This document shows positions 9,862 through 20,995 of a DNA stretch of 64,000 bases, one piece after another (the first letter of the stretch is position 1; each line of letters starts with the position of its first letter). This DNA comes from Amphibacillus cookii (GTDB lineage: Bacteria > Bacillota > Bacilli > Bacillales > Amphibacillaceae), in contig NZ_JAFBDS010000006.1 of assembly GCF_016908375.1 (NCBI RefSeq), forward strand, positions 186,001-250,000, read 5' to 3'. A program made the translations under genes and the position numbers. A model generated the notes under the pieces. That model saw only the letters and a list, made by a program, of their open reading frames with translations, was not told the DNA's origin and did not search any database.

Positions 9862-10250
9862 TTCTCTTTCCTCCTTATTTCTAGACAAGATTGCAACAAT
9901 ATAGAAACGTTGCAAAAATTATCTGATCTGTAGGAAATATTAGCATAGCAAAAGGTGGTTTACAATATTTTCTGAATAAAACAATAGTTTAGTACTACTT
10001 AATAAAACATTCTAGTTAAAAAAGCTTAGTAATTATGCTTTTTCATCTGTCAATTTATGATTATATTTGCTCAAAAACAAGTTAATTTCTAACTTCACTC
10101 TACTTTTCGACTAGCGAAATATGAGATTTAGTACTGAAAAACTTATCTATTTTTTTAAGTTAAAGAAAATAGATTCGTGATAATTTATTAATCAAACACC
10201 CTTCGTCTATATTTACCACTTCTTTATCATATATTCGCCTCACTAAAAGC

Positions 10251-10288
10251 AAAAAATCACCTAGCCATATATGCAAGGTGATTTTTTT
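10251..10288 (-). terminator. Intrinsic terminator of trxA
   Basis: A 12-bp stem, AAAAAATCACCT with AGGTGATTTTTT, lies about 60 bases past the trxA stop. The rest of the 9862-10348 gap is AT-rich and shows no gene or clear motif. Confidence 0.85.
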
Positions 10289-10348
10289 ACGCATTTATAT
10301 AACCCAATATCAAATGAGTCGTAATAACGCATGGAGAGAAATCGCAGG

Positions 10349-10663
10349 TTATGCGTGTTGATTAATACGCGCTTCTAATGCTTCTTTAGGTTGGAAGCCA
10401 ACGACCTGATCGACAACTTCACCGTCTTTGAAAAGCAATAAAGTTGGGATACTCATTACACCAAATTTACTAGCGGTTTCTTGATTATCATCAACATTAA
10501 GCTTTACAATTTTTACTTTGTTATCCATTTCTTCGGAAAGCTCTTCAAGAACAGGTCCGATCATTTTACAAGGACCACACCAAGGAGCCCAGAAGTCTGC
10601 TAAAACAAGTCCTGATCCTGTTTCAGTTGCGAAGTTTGCATCCGTTGCATTTACAATTGCCAT
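10349..10663 (-). CDS. trxA: Thioredoxin
   Basis: The 104-residue protein is cytosolic thioredoxin, with WAPWCGPCK at about residues 26-34 and the cis-proline loop SIPTLLLF. It reduces protein disulfides and feeds electrons to enzymes such as ribonucleotide reductase. The start is ATG after AGGAGGAATATAGA. In B. subtilis etfB-etfA and fatty-acid degradation genes lie between mutS2 and trxA; here only 126 bases separate them. Confidence 0.98.
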   Translation of the reverse strand: MAIVNATDANFATETGSGLVLADFWAPWCGPCKMIGPVLEELSEEMDNKVKIVKLNVDDNQETASKFGVMSIPTLLLFKDGEVVDQVVGFQPKEALEARINQHA

Positions 10664-10789
10664 TCTATATTCCTCCTAAAAAATAAAGCTTATCATCTTC
10701 AAAGGATAGTATACCACCTAGGGGCATTTATTGGCTAGCAGTCTGCTCACTCGTATTATATCCTGACTTTAACGATTCATACCGTTGTT

Positions 10790-13138
10790 TTATTTAAGCT
10801 CGAAGATGGTCACGCCGCTTCCACCTTCGTTCATACCACCAGCAGTCGCTGAAGCAATATGACGATGCTTCTTTGCAAAGTCTTGTACACCTTTTCTCAA
10901 GGCTCCTGTCCCTTTGCCATGGATAATAGAAACACGAGGATAACCCGCTAACAAGGCATCATCTATATATTTCTCTAACTGCTGAATCGCATCTTCGTAA
11001 CGTTCACCTCTTAAATCTAACTCTGTTTTCACATGGTAATTTGAGCCTTTAACCGTTGCGAGTGGTTGTTGCACCACTGGATTATCACGCTTGATTAACT
11101 GAAGGTCTTTTTTCTTTACTTTCATTTTCATCATGCCTACCTGAACTTGACATTCATTATCACCAATCACTTCAATAACTGTCCCGTTTTGATTTATCGT
11201 TAACAATTTAACTTCATCGCCAACCTCAAGGTGTTGAGTTTGAGTTGTCGGTCGAGCATGTTCAGCTTGGTTATCTTTTTTGGACAATTCAGGTTGGGCA
11301 TCCTCAAATAATTTTCTTGCTTCAATCCATTCATGTTCTTTCAGCGCAGATTGGTCTTTCATTTGACGAATGGTTGCGACAATATCTTCTGCCTCTTGTC
11401 GAGCTTTTTCAACTGCTTTTTCTGCTTTTTGTTCTGCCTTTTTATATAAATTTTCGCGTTCGCGATCAAATTGACTCCACTGCTTTTCAAGATCTTGCTT
11501 CAATTGTTCAGCGTCTTGTAAAACTTTTTCTGCATGATGATAATCTGCTTCCGCTTTTCGACGAGCGGTGTCCAATGATTCGATCATGTTCTCGACACTT
11601 GTTGAATCGGTGCCAATCAATTGTTTAGCAGAACGAATCACATCATCAGCTAAGCCTAAACGCCGGGAAATGTCAAAGGCATTACTGCGACCAGGGACCC
11701 CAATTAAAAGGCGATAGGTCGGCTTTAATGTTTCAACATCAAATTCGACTGAAGCATTAATCACCCCGTCCCGATTATAACCATAAGCCTTGAGCTCTGG
11801 GTAATGGGTGGTAGCAATAATACGAGCGCCTTTCTTAACGACATCGTCTAAAATCGCCATCGCCAATGCTGCACCTTCTTGTGGGTCTGTTCCTGCCCCG
11901 AGTTCATCGAAGAGCACAAGGGTTTTATCCGTGACTTGCTTTAATATCTCAACAATATTTGTCATATGTGAAGAGAACGTACTTAAGCTTTGCTCAATGG
12001 ACTGTTCATCCCCAATATCAGCAAACACATCGTCAAAAATCGATAAGCGACAGCCATCTAAAGCTGGAACTTGCAACCCTGACTGTGCCATTAACGTACA
12101 TAATCCAACGAGTTTAAGGGTAACGGTTTTCCCACCAGTATTCGGACCGGTAATCACAATCGCGTGATAATCTTCTCCTAATAAAATATCATTTGCGACC
12201 ACCTCTTTGTCAGCTAATAAAGGGTGACGCGCTTGCTTCATGTCAATAATGCCTTGATCATTAATAGCAGGCATTGCTGCACGCATCGATTGCGCTAACT
12301 TCGCACGGGCAAAGATAAAATCAAGCATAGCAAGCAGATCAATATTTTGACGTAAATCTGCCTGATCTGCAGCGATTCGAGCCGATAAGTCCCTTAGAAT
12401 ACGTTCAATTTCTGCCTTTTCCTTTACTTTTGCTTCTGATAACGCATTGTTTAATTCGACCACTGCTTGTGGCTCCATAAAAAGGGTCTGACCCGAAGCT
12501 GATTGGTCATGCACAATCCCACCAACTGCACCTCGATATTCTTGCTTGACCGGTAAAACATAGCGATCATTTCGAATCGTGACAATCGCGTCAGACAACA
12601 TTTTACTTTTAGAACGTGTATAGTTGTCCAAACGCTCACGTATGCGGCTTTCACTTGTCCTAATTTTTGTTCGAATCGAGCGTAACTGATCGGATGCCCC
12701 ATCCATTACATAGCCATGATCATCGATACAGCTTTTAATCTCATGTTCTAGTTCAGTTAGCGGCTCAATTTGGGCAACCATCTCTCGAATCACTGGGATA
12801 TCTGGATCTTCCATTTGTTCAATAAAGCGTTTGAGCTTTTTTCCACCATAAAGTGTACTGGCAACCTGCAAACACTCTTGTGGATTTAACATTCCTCCGA
12901 TTTCCGCACGTTTCAAACTTGGACGGATGTCAGTAATCCCTCCAAATGGTACATCTCCATGCAGTCTCACCACTTGAACCGCTTGATCGGTTTCTTCTTG
13001 TAATTGTTGTACATGTTCTAAATCATATACGGGTTTCAATTGTCTTGCCTGTTCTTTTCCTAACGAAGAAGCGGCTTGATCAACTAACTGATCAATAATC
13101 TTGTTAAATTCTAAAACGCGATAAATGCGTTTATTCAT
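10790..13138 (-). CDS. mutS2: Endonuclease MutS2
   Basis: The roughly 782-residue protein has a MutS-type ATPase (Walker [14 protein letters not shown], Walker [16 protein letters not shown]), a long coiled coil (residues ~500-620 of the protein) and a C-terminal Smr nuclease domain ([23 protein letters not shown]). MutS2 acts on branched DNA and, in Bacillus, on collided ribosomes. I start at ATG 13138, with AGGTGATTAAG upstream inside the end of polX; the start lies one base after the polX stop, so the two genes are coupled. Confidence 0.97.
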   Translation of the reverse strand: MNKRIYRVLEFNKIIDQLVDQAASSLGKEQARQLKPVYDLEHVQQLQEETDQAVQVVRLHGDVPFGGITDIRPSLKRAEIGGMLNPQECLQVASTLYGGKKLKRFIEQMEDPDIPVIREMVAQIEPLTELEHEIKSCIDDHGYVMDGASDQLRSIRTKIRTSESRIRERLDNYTRSKSKMLSDAIVTIRNDRYVLPVKQEYRGAVGGIVHDQSASGQTLFMEPQAVVELNNALSEAKVKEKAEIERILRDLSARIAADQADLRQNIDLLAMLDFIFARAKLAQSMRAAMPAINDQGIIDMKQARHPLLADKEVVANDILLGEDYHAIVITGPNTGGKTVTLKLVGLCTLMAQSGLQVPALDGCRLSIFDDVFADIGDEQSIEQSLSTFSSHMTNIVEILKQVTDKTLVLFDELGAGTDPQEGAALAMAILDDVVKKGARIIATTHYPELKAYGYNRDGVINASVEFDVETLKPTYRLLIGVPGRSNAFDISRRLGLADDVIRSAKQLIGTDSTSVENMIESLDTARRKAEADYHHAEKVLQDAEQLKQDLEKQWSQFDRERENLYKKAEQKAEKAVEKARQEAEDIVATIRQMKDQSALKEHEWIEARKLFEDAQPELSKKDNQAEHARPTTQTQHLEVGDEVKLLTINQNGTVIEVIGDNECQVQVGMMKMKVKKKDLQLIKRDNPVVQQPLATVKGSNYHVKTELDLRGERYEDAIQQLEKYIDDALLAGYPRVSIIHGKGTGALRKGVQDFAKKHRHIASATAGGMNEGGSGVTIFELK

Positions 13139-13139
13139 C

Positions 13140-14873
13140 TTAATCACCTGTCTCTTTTCTTTTCCAAAATTCTTGCAACTGCTTAATCGACCATGTATTG
13201 ACAACCGTATCTGGTTTTAACCATCCTCGGCGTGCTACTCTTACTCCTTCTTCCATATAGCTTAACGTCGATTCACTATGGGCATCGGTATTAATGGCGA
13301 TCGGAACCCCACTTTCTTGTGCTTTACGCACCCATTCAGCAGATAAATCGAAACGTTTTGGATTAGCATTTAATTCTAAAATCGTTCCTGTTTGTTTGGC
13401 TTTATCAATCAATTGATCAACATTTACACGATAGCCTTCTCGCTTTCCAATCAGACGACCTGTCGGATGGGCAATCATTTTAACATACGGACTGTCCATC
13501 GCTTGAAACAGGCGATTCATGATTTCAGCGTCACTTTGATTAAAACTTGAATGAATCGCACCGATGACAAAGTCCATCTCTCGCAAAAAGTCCTCACTAA
13601 AATCTAAATGACCATCCGGCAAAATATCCATTTCCACACCGCACAAGATTTCAATGTTGGGATACACTTTTCTTAGCCGTTCAATCTCTTGGCGTTGTTC
13701 GCGAAGTCGCTGTTCATTTAGACCATTGGCAACGCGAAGAAATTTAGAGTGATCAGTAATAGCGATATATTGATAGCCACGCTTCTCTGCAAATTGAATC
13801 ATCTCTTCAATTGACTGGGCACCATCACTCCATGTCGTGTGCATATGAAGATCGCCCTTAATATCTGTGATGTCAATTAAATCAACCGTTTTTTCAAATG
13901 CTTCAATTTCTCCGTTAAACGCTCTTAACTCTGGAGGAATGTAATTTAAACCAAAATGATTAAAGAAAGCTTCCTCTGTTGCAAAGGTTGTCACTTCTCC
14001 CGTTTCTAAAGACTCAACACCATATTCACTAATTTTCTCACCTTGTTCTTTTGCCCGTTGGCGCATCGCCACATTATGATCCTTAGATCCTGTAAAATGG
14101 TGCAAGGTGGTCGCAAACTGTTGGTCTGTCACTAAACGAAAGTCAACAGAGATATCATATTTACCAGCGATGACAACAGATACTTTAGTATCCCCTGCTG
14201 CTATTATTTCTTTAATACCGTCTATATCAAGTAAAGCTGCTTTTACTACATCAGGTTGGTCTGTTGCAATAATAAAATCTAAATCTTTTATCGTTTCAGA
14301 CATCCGACGCATACTACCAGCCAATGAAAAGCGTGTAATCGCTGTAATCGTTTCTAAATAACGTTCTATCGCATCGGCGATTGGTAACATCACATCTATT
14401 GGCAAGCGTTCCGGCCTGTTGCCAACGTCTTCAATCGCTTTTAATATTTTTTCTGCTGTCTTTTGTCCGAACCCTTTCAACTTAGCAACTTGACCTGATT
14501 GACATGCTTGCTTTAAGCTATCTTGACCATCTACACCAAGCTCTTGGTATAAACGAGCTAATTTTTTACCACCCAAACCTGGGAGATCAAGTAATGGTAT
14601 TAAACCACTAGGAACCTCTTGTTTCAATTGTGTTAATGTGTCTGAAACACCGGTTTTAATATATTCATTAATAACAGCTGCCGTTCCTTTACCGATGCCA
14701 TTCATCTTCGTAAAATCATCAATTTCATTTAAAGAACGCTGATCTGTTTCGAGGGCTTGGGCTGCTTTACGATAGGCTGAGATTTTAAATGGGTTTTCTC
14801 CCTTCAGCTCAAGGTAAACAGCAATTTCCTCTAATAATTTAATAATATCCTTTTTATTTAATGTCATCATCAT
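13140..14873 (-). CDS. polX: DNA polymerase/3'-5' exonuclease PolX
   Basis: About 577 residues. The N-terminal family X polymerase contains helix-hairpin-helix motifs ([29 protein letters not shown]), a nucleotidyltransferase core ([19 protein letters not shown]) and [14 protein letters not shown]. The C-terminal PHP phosphoesterase starts at [12 protein letters not shown] and includes IAITDHS and NTDAHSES. It takes part in gap-filling repair. Three consecutive ATG codons (14873, 14870, 14867) follow AAGGAGGTAGA; one of the first two is the likely start. Confidence 0.95.
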   Translation of the reverse strand: MMMTLNKKDIIKLLEEIAVYLELKGENPFKISAYRKAAQALETDQRSLNEIDDFTKMNGIGKGTAAVINEYIKTGVSDTLTQLKQEVPSGLIPLLDLPGLGGKKLARLYQELGVDGQDSLKQACQSGQVAKLKGFGQKTAEKILKAIEDVGNRPERLPIDVMLPIADAIERYLETITAITRFSLAGSMRRMSETIKDLDFIIATDQPDVVKAALLDIDGIKEIIAAGDTKVSVVIAGKYDISVDFRLVTDQQFATTLHHFTGSKDHNVAMRQRAKEQGEKISEYGVESLETGEVTTFATEEAFFNHFGLNYIPPELRAFNGEIEAFEKTVDLIDITDIKGDLHMHTTWSDGAQSIEEMIQFAEKRGYQYIAITDHSKFLRVANGLNEQRLREQRQEIERLRKVYPNIEILCGVEMDILPDGHLDFSEDFLREMDFVIGAIHSSFNQSDAEIMNRLFQAMDSPYVKMIAHPTGRLIGKREGYRVNVDQLIDKAKQTGTILELNANPKRFDLSAEWVRKAQESGVPIAINTDAHSESTLSYMEEGVRVARRGWLKPDTVVNTWSIKQLQEFWKRKETGD

Positions 14874-14945
14874 TCTACCTCCTTCTTCGTTCATCAAGAA
14901 ACCTATTAGATGGAAGAAAAACCCTTGCATCTTATATGACAAGGG

Positions 14946-15488
14946 TTATCCGTTAATAATATGCTCAAACCATAATGATCTAATTTGTTCTGACAAAATT
15001 GGTGTATGATTAATCATTAAGCCAGCCAATCGCGACCCTTCCAGTAATGATTGAATCTGCAATACCGGTAATAAAGATGCAATATATAGGAGTACAAAAA
15101 GCACTAAATATTGTTCAATAAAACCAAACACAGCGCCTAAAAGATTATTAAATGCACTTAATATAGGTAGCGAAGCAATTGAGTTTAGCATTGAAGCAAT
15201 AATGCTTAAAATAATCTTTGTACCGAAAAATAAAATCGCAAAAGCAATCATATTGTAGTAGGCATTTTCTAACGATAGGACATCTTGAAAGAAGGCCCAT
15301 TCCTCAGCACCAATTCGTGGATATGGAATTAACATTTCTAAATGACCAGCTAAACGACCATAAAAGATCACAGCAACTGTGAACGCTACGAAGAAACTAA
15401 TAAAATGAAATACTTGTAAGATTAAACCCCGTTTTAATCCCCTAAAAATACCGAAAACGAGTAAAGCAAATATGATAATATCTAACAT
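14946..15488 (-). CDS. yshB: CvpA family membrane protein YshB
   Basis: The 180-residue protein has four predicted hydrophobic helices, starting MLDIIIFALLVFGIFRGLKRGL, which is the CvpA/YshB signature. CvpA relatives are linked to colicin V production and envelope stress, but the Bacillus role is unclear. It sits between zapA and polX as in B. subtilis and follows zapA by four bases. Confidence 0.9.
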   Translation of the reverse strand: MLDIIIFALLVFGIFRGLKRGLILQVFHFISFFVAFTVAVIFYGRLAGHLEMLIPYPRIGAEEWAFFQDVLSLENAYYNMIAFAILFFGTKIILSIIASMLNSIASLPILSAFNNLLGAVFGFIEQYLVLFVLLYIASLLPVLQIQSLLEGSRLAGLMINHTPILSEQIRSLWFEHIING

Positions 15489-15492
15489 GTGT

Positions 15493-15756
15493 CTACAAAT
15501 CCTCTTTCTCTTCTATTTTTTTTAACAATGCCTCATGTTCTTGTTTTAATTTCAAATAATCATTAACGGTGTTAACAGCCGTTAACACTGCTAATCGTGT
15601 CGTATCTAAGCTTTTGTTTGCTTGATAAATATCACGCATTTTATCATCAACCATGCTGGCAACGATGCGCATGTGATGGACATTTTCTTCACCTAATATC
15701 GTATACGTTTTACCATATATATCAACGGTTGTCCGTGTTTTTTTTGCTTGGGACAC
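15493..15756 (-). CDS. zapA: Cell division protein ZapA
   Basis: The 87-residue protein promotes FtsZ bundling at the division site. It begins VSQAKKTRTTVDIYGKTYTI and keeps the ZapA beta-strand and helix pattern (EENVHHMRIVASMVDDKM), with a C-terminal coiled coil rich in Glu and Lys. I start at GTG 15756, after AAGGGGG, which gives the usual ~85-residue length; an upstream ATG in the same frame lies before the ribosome site. Confidence 0.93.
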   Translation of the reverse strand: MSQAKKTRTTVDIYGKTYTILGEENVHHMRIVASMVDDKMRDIYQANKSLDTTRLAVLTAVNTVNDYLKLKQEHEALLKKIEEKEDL

Positions 15757-15815
15757 ACAAATTCCCCCTTCTATCAAATCCTAATATTTATCTTAACACG
15801 AACATGTTGATTTAG

Positions 15816-15838
15816 GAAACTATTCTCTTAATAGTTTC
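15816..15838. promoter_or_regulatory. Inverted repeat upstream of rnhC
   Basis: GAAACTATT and AATAGTTTC form a 9-bp perfect inverted repeat with a 5-base spacer. It lies just upstream of TATAAT (15844-15849), the likely rnhC -10 box, so it covers the -35 region in the zapA/rnhC divergent gap. It could be an operator. Confidence 0.4.
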
Positions 15839-15879
15839 TTTGCTATAATAAAAGATATTATATTTTCAAAGGAGTTCTT

Positions 15880-16806
15880 ATGGGGCAAATTGTACTTAAC
15901 GTGTCGGAACAGACCTTATTAAAAATGAAGCAAGCATACCAATCTGTTGAAAAAGCACCCCCTCCGGGAGCCGTTTTTTCTGCGAAAACCGCCTCTACAA
16001 CAATAACAGCTTATAAATCAGGAAAGGTACTCTTTCAAGGAAGTCAACCGGAGATCGAAGCTGAAAAATGGGTAGGAACGAAAACGACCACCAAATCAAA
16101 AGCAGTGAAGAAAAAAAACACCCATGCCTATCACCCTGATCCATCCTTATTTCATCAATCATTAATTGGTTCAGATGAAGCCGGTACCGGTGACTATTTC
16201 GGACCGATAACAGTGGCTGCTGCCTATGTAAGAGCGGATCAAATTGAGCTATTAAAAGAATTAGGTGTACGTGATTCAAAGCATTTAACGGATCAATCGA
16301 TTCAACACATCGCTCAACAGCTTTTATTAATTGATATTCCTTATTCACTAGTCATCTTGGATAATCCTAAATACAACCAACTTCAAAACAAAGGCTGGAC
16401 ACAAGGGAAGATGAAAACAATGCTCCACCATACAGCCATCGAAAATGTCTTAAGTAAAATCGCACCAACAAAACCGGATGGTATCTTAATTGATCAATTT
16501 TCACAACCAGATGTGTATATTAGACATTTACAAAAAGAGCAGAAAACATTGCCGAGATCCACTTACTTTATCACCAAAGCAGAAAGTCACTCTATTGCTG
16601 TTGCAACGGCATCGATTATTGCACGTGCAAGCTTTGTGAAGAAGATGGATTTATTGAGTAAGGAGATAGGCTTCACACTGCCAAAAGGCGCATCGGCGAA
16701 GGTCGATCAAGCGGCTAGCCAGATCATTAGAAAAAAAGGCAAAGCATACTTGGACCAGATCGCCAAAGTTCACTTTGCTAATACTAAAAAAGCACAAAAA
16801 TATTAA
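15880..16806 (+). CDS. rnhC: Ribonuclease HIII
   Basis: The 308-residue enzyme cleaves RNA in RNA-DNA hybrids. An N-terminal TBP-like substrate-binding domain precedes the catalytic domain, which opens with IGSDEAGTGDYFGPITVAA (the DEAGTGD signature) and has downstream acidic residues in ILIDQFS and TKAESHS. The start follows AAAGGAGTTCTT. It is transcribed divergently from zapA, as in Bacillus. Length is normal. Confidence 0.97.
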   Translation: MGQIVLNVSEQTLLKMKQAYQSVEKAPPPGAVFSAKTASTTITAYKSGKVLFQGSQPEIEAEKWVGTKTTTKSKAVKKKNTHAYHPDPSLFHQSLIGSDEAGTGDYFGPITVAAAYVRADQIELLKELGVRDSKHLTDQSIQHIAQQLLLIDIPYSLVILDNPKYNQLQNKGWTQGKMKTMLHHTAIENVLSKIAPTKPDGILIDQFSQPDVYIRHLQKEQKTLPRSTYFITKAESHSIAVATASIIARASFVKKMDLLSKEIGFTLPKGASAKVDQAASQIIRKKGKAYLDQIAKVHFANTKKAQKY

Positions 16807-16808
16807 TG

Positions 16809-17088
16809 AAATGAACCTTAAATTAGTGGACGTGGGCCTACAGGACGTAGGTCATGCAGACGTTGCCACAGGACGTGGCGGTCTTAGTCTGTAATCCTCC
16901 TAAAGGACGTGGTGGTCTTAGTCTGTCATCCTTGTTAAAGATGTGGCGGTTTTAGTCTGCGTTCTTCGCTCACTGATGGGGCGTTGAGTGAATCAGATAT
17001 GAGTGTCATTCGTTAGGCCCGCCTTCAAATAAATGAGCTCAGCTCTCTATTTGAAGGCGGGCATTTTTACGAACGGTTATCTATGATA
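16809..17088 (+). repeat. Dispersed intergenic repeat family 1, copy B (longest form)
   Basis: This copy carries three ~38-base internal units built on GGACGTGG(C/T)GGTCTTAGTCTG, the family hairpin CCCGCCTTCAAATA paired perfectly with TATTTGAAGGCGGG (17020-17068), and the tail ACGAACGGTTATCTATGATAA. It occupies the rnhC-pheT gap between convergent genes, beside the pheT terminator. Confidence 0.88.
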
Positions 17089-17092
17089 ACAA

Positions 17093-17140
17093 AATGTCGT
17101 TCATTTCAAGATAATTTCCTCAAAATGAACGACATATGAT
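17093..17140. terminator. Terminator of pheST
   Basis: ATGTCGTTCATTT pairs with AAATGAACGACAT around a 17-20 base loop, ten bases past the pheT stop. A- and T-rich flanks make it usable from both sides. Confidence 0.82.
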
Positions 17141-17150
17141 AAATAGCTTT

Positions 17151-19577
17151 TTATCCTCTTAACTGCGCATTATGTTTTTCTTTAACCGCAGCTAAAATCG
17201 CTTGATAGGATGCTTCAACCTCATCATCCGTTAACGTTCGATCTGGGTCGAAATAAAGCAGATTGAAGGCAAGTGATTTCAGTCCTTCTTCTAAATGTTC
17301 ACCTTGATAGACATCGAAGACATTGACCTGTTTTAGCAAATCACCAGCTGCACTTACAATCGTTGCTTCCACTTCCCCAGCAGATATCCGTTCATCCACC
17401 ACAAGCGCAATATCACGTGAAATCGAGGGATAACGTGGAATCTTCTCAAAATTAGGCTCTTGATCATGAATTGCAAATATATGATCTAAATCGAGATCAA
17501 AAACATAGGTTTCCTTAATATCAAATGCTTTTTGTACACGTGGATGTATTTGCCCGATAAATCCGACTGATGCATCATCAATAAAGATTTGAGCGGTACG
17601 GCCTGGATGCATATCTGTTAGCTCTACTTGTCGAAACGTTGGTCGAATGGCTAACCGTTCAAATAATCCTTCCACTATCCCTTTTACGACATAGAAGTCA
17701 ACTTGCTTCGCTTCTTGCTGCCATGGATGATGTAACCATTTTCCAGTAACCGCACCACTAACTCGCCATTTTTCCTTAGGTTGAACAGTGATTTGTTCTT
17801 CTTGTGAGGCAAAGATACTCCCCACTTCATAGTAACCGATATCGTCTTGTTTTCTAGCATTATTATAGGCGATTGCAGCTAACATTTCAGGTAATAAGCT
17901 TAAACGTAAGGTACTGTGTTCTTCACTCATTGGCATCGATAACCTTACTGGTGAAACCGCCACTTGTGCAACTTCCGGACTTACTAACATTTGTGAACGT
18001 TCAGTCGTTGTTAAAGAATACGTGATCGCTTCATTGAGTCCGGCACTCTCAAAATATTGCTTAATAGAGCGTTTGAGTCGTTGTTGATTTGTTAAACGAC
18101 CAGCTTGCTGACTCCCTTGTGGTAAGGTATAAGCTAGGTTGTCATAGCCATAAATACGAGCGATTTCTTCTAACATATCTTCAAAAATGGTAATGTCTTG
18201 GCGACGAGTCGGGATCGTTACCGTAAACGCATCTCCGGTCTGCTCATAGTCAAAGGCTAGCTTTTTTAAAATAATCGCTATTTCATCATTACTAATTTCC
18301 GTACCTAACCGGGCATTAATTCGATCAGTAGTGATAACCACTTGTTTCTCTGTGCAATCAAGTTGATCGTAAGCCGCTACACCAGATAAAACCTGACCAC
18401 CCGCGTATTTAGCCAACAGTTGGGCGGCTCTCATACCTGCTCGCTTTACACGATTCGGGTCCACACCTTTTTCAAAGCGGATGCTTGACTCACTTCGTAA
18501 TTGATGATCCTTGGCCGTTATCCGAACACGTTTACCATCAAAATAGGCCGCTTCTAATAATACCGTTGTCGTTTGTTCTGTCACTTCAGAGTCAGCGCCT
18601 CCCATAACACCTGCAAGAGCGGTTGGCTCAGAACCATTCGTAATCACTAAATGCTCAGTCGTTAGTTCACGAGTTTGATCATCTAAGGTCTTGATTTCTT
18701 CTTGATCTTTGGCCCGACGAACAACCACTTGATTCGATCCAAATTGGTCAAAATCAAAAGCGTGAAGCGGCTGGCCATACTCCAGTAACACATAATTGGT
18801 AATATCAACCACGTTATTAATTGGACGAATCCCAGCAGCAATTAAATAATTGCGCATCCATAATGGCGATGGACCGACTTTAATATCTTTAATTAGAAAG
18901 GCACCGTAATAAGGATTGTCATCCGTTGCTTCAACTTTAATTGATACATGATCCGATGCTTTGTCTTCAATCGTTTGAAGCGTTTCATCTGGCAACGTTA
19001 CTTGCTCATTTAAAATTGCCGCAACTTCATAAGCGACCCCTAACATACTTAATGCATCAGAGCGGTTTGGTGTTAAACCTAGTTCCAAAATCACATCATC
19101 TAAATTTAAATATTCGGTTACGTCCCGCCCTACTTCAGTATCATCAGGAAATACAAAAATACCTTCTGCGAAATCTTTCGGTACATATTGTTCAGCTATT
19201 CCTAATTCCTGTAACGAACAAATCATACCATTTGATTCAATGCCACGAAGTTTAGCTTTTTTTATTTTAAAATTGCCTGGTAAGACAGCTCCCGGTTTAG
19301 CAACTGCTACCTTTTGTCCAGCTGCTATATTAGCTGCACCACAAATAATTTGCAACGTCTCGTCACCAATATTGACTTGGCATAAATTGAGCTTATCTGC
19401 ATTTGGATGCTGCTCACACGTTTCCACATAGCCAACCACGACGTGATTGCTTTTTTCAGCAATATAAGTGATATCTTCTACTTCAATACCTGTTTTTGTT
19501 ATTTTATCTGCTAACGCTTCTGGTGTGTGACCACCTAAATCAACATATTGTTTTAACCAATTTAATGAAACAAGCAC
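17151..19577 (-). CDS. pheT: Phenylalanyl-tRNA synthetase beta subunit
   Basis: The 808-residue beta chain of the alpha2-beta2 enzyme. It has the N-terminal OB-fold tRNA-binding domain (VVVGYVETCEQHPNADKLNLC), the B3/B4 editing domain, B5, a catalytically silent class II-like core, and the C-terminal ferredoxin-fold anticodon-binding domain (FEKIPRYPSISRDIALVVDE). The start is GTG (19577) after TAAGGAGGAAGAAA, 16 bases downstream of pheS. It is controlled with pheS by the T-box. Confidence 0.98.
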   Translation of the reverse strand: MLVSLNWLKQYVDLGGHTPEALADKITKTGIEVEDITYIAEKSNHVVVGYVETCEQHPNADKLNLCQVNIGDETLQIICGAANIAAGQKVAVAKPGAVLPGNFKIKKAKLRGIESNGMICSLQELGIAEQYVPKDFAEGIFVFPDDTEVGRDVTEYLNLDDVILELGLTPNRSDALSMLGVAYEVAAILNEQVTLPDETLQTIEDKASDHVSIKVEATDDNPYYGAFLIKDIKVGPSPLWMRNYLIAAGIRPINNVVDITNYVLLEYGQPLHAFDFDQFGSNQVVVRRAKDQEEIKTLDDQTRELTTEHLVITNGSEPTALAGVMGGADSEVTEQTTTVLLEAAYFDGKRVRITAKDHQLRSESSIRFEKGVDPNRVKRAGMRAAQLLAKYAGGQVLSGVAAYDQLDCTEKQVVITTDRINARLGTEISNDEIAIILKKLAFDYEQTGDAFTVTIPTRRQDITIFEDMLEEIARIYGYDNLAYTLPQGSQQAGRLTNQQRLKRSIKQYFESAGLNEAITYSLTTTERSQMLVSPEVAQVAVSPVRLSMPMSEEHSTLRLSLLPEMLAAIAYNNARKQDDIGYYEVGSIFASQEEQITVQPKEKWRVSGAVTGKWLHHPWQQEAKQVDFYVVKGIVEGLFERLAIRPTFRQVELTDMHPGRTAQIFIDDASVGFIGQIHPRVQKAFDIKETYVFDLDLDHIFAIHDQEPNFEKIPRYPSISRDIALVVDERISAGEVEATIVSAAGDLLKQVNVFDVYQGEHLEEGLKSLAFNLLYFDPDRTLTDDEVEASYQAILAAVKEKHNAQLRG

Positions 19578-19593
19578 GTTTCTTCCTCCTTAA

Positions 19594-20628
19594 TTAAGCT
19601 TGATGATATTGTTTTAAGAATCGGACATCGTTTGTATAAAAATGACGAATATCATCAACACCGTATTTTAGCATCGCAATCCGTTCAGGGCCCATACCAA
19701 AAGCAAAGCCACTGTATACTTCAGGATCATACCCCGCCATTTCTAAAACATCAGGGTGAACCATACCCCCACCCAAGATTTCAATCCATCCTGTTTTTTT
19801 ACAAACGGAACAGCCTTCTCCATGACAAACTTTACATGAAATGTCCATTTCAACAGAAGGTTCTGTAAATGGGAAAAAGCTTGGGCGTAGCCGAATTTCT
19901 CGCTCTTCTCCGAAAAATTGTTTAGCAAATTGATTAAGGACACCTTTCAAATCACTCATGCGCACATCCTTATCAACATATAAACCTTCTACTTGAGTAA
20001 ATTGATGTGAGTGTGTCGCATCATCGGTATCACGACGATATACTTTTCCTGGACAAATCATTTTTACTGGCTTATTGCCTTTGTATTCGCCCATTGTTCG
20101 TGCTTGTACGGGTGAAGTGTGTGTCCGTAGTAACAGCTCTTCAGTAATATAAAATGAATCCTGCATATCACGAGCCGGATGGTCTTTGGGTAAATTTAAG
20201 GCTTCAAAATTATAATAATCCGTTTCTACCTCTGGGCCTTCTTTAATTTCAAAGCCCATACCAATAAATAAATCTTCAATCTCGGTGACTATGTCTGTCA
20301 GGAGATGTGATCCCCCCACTTGAACAGGACGTCCAGGCAGTGTCACATCAATGGTCTCAGATTTTAATTGCTCATTTAACGCAGCCTCTTCTAAGTTTTG
20401 TTTTTTTGTATCTAGTGCTTCAGTAATCGCTTCACGAACTTTATTAGCCAACTCGCCGATAACTGGACGTTCTTCAGGTGATAGTTTTCCCATCCCTCTT
20501 AGCACTTCCGTAATTGGGCCTTTTTTTCCCAGATAAGAGACACGAACGTTTTGTAAATCAGCTAACGTCTTTGCCTGTTCCACGTGTTCTAGCGCTTCTG
20601 TTTGTAATGCTTGTAATTTTTCTTGCAT
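19594..20628 (-). CDS. pheS: Phenylalanyl-tRNA synthetase alpha subunit
   Basis: The 344-residue catalytic alpha chain, with an N-terminal coiled coil and class II synthetase motifs: motif 2 in [21 protein letters not shown] and motif 3 in [17 protein letters not shown] Cys-rich [17 protein letters not shown] insert is usual in Firmicutes. It is the first gene of pheST and starts after AAGGAGGCAGTTCA. Expression should depend on uncharged tRNA-Phe through the leader upstream. Confidence 0.98.
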   Translation of the reverse strand: MQEKLQALQTEALEHVEQAKTLADLQNVRVSYLGKKGPITEVLRGMGKLSPEERPVIGELANKVREAITEALDTKKQNLEEAALNEQLKSETIDVTLPGRPVQVGGSHLLTDIVTEIEDLFIGMGFEIKEGPEVETDYYNFEALNLPKDHPARDMQDSFYITEELLLRTHTSPVQARTMGEYKGNKPVKMICPGKVYRRDTDDATHSHQFTQVEGLYVDKDVRMSDLKGVLNQFAKQFFGEEREIRLRPSFFPFTEPSVEMDISCKVCHGEGCSVCKKTGWIEILGGGMVHPDVLEMAGYDPEVYSGFAFGMGPERIAMLKYGVDDIRHFYTNDVRFLKQYHQA

Positions 20629-20654
20629 TGAACTGCCTCCTTAAAAATCAACTT

Positions 20655-20945
20655 TTTTCATTATAAAAAGCCCCTATCCCTATAAAAAGGGACGAGGCTT
20701 TGATATCGCGGTACCACCCTTGTTGACAAAGTTAACTTTGCCCACTTGATTGTTATAACGGATCATTAATCCGGTACGCTCTTACTTGATCATATCTCAA
20801 GGTCCCGAGCGCCTGCTCCAGAGTGAAGGTTCAGCTTTTTTACAATGCGCCTGCTCTCAGTCGTGACAGGACGTCCCTAAACATTGCTGATTAAAAAGCC
20901 TACTAACTCTTTCGTTGCTTTTTCTTATTCATCTTTGTCTTATTA
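20655..20945 (-). promoter_or_regulatory. T-box leader (Phe) controlling pheST
   Basis: The minus strand carries the T-box core AAGGGTGGTACCGCG (20707-20721) followed by a terminator stem (GCCTCGTCCC ... AGGGGC, 20660-20700) and a T run. The probable specifier is TTC (Phe) at 20825-20827, within ACCTTCACTC at the end of stem I, followed by A as expected. It reads uncharged tRNA-Phe and lets transcription into pheS. The codon matches the downstream gene. It fills the pheS-ysgA gap. Confidence 0.93.
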
Positions 20946-20995
20946 TAGAAAACTAACCGTTAAGATGCAACTCTTTGTTTGATTTTTTTAGATTT

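Noticed and set aside
11245-12167. Plus-strand frames inside mutS2
   Set aside because: Antisense to well-conserved MutS2 domains; no start signals.
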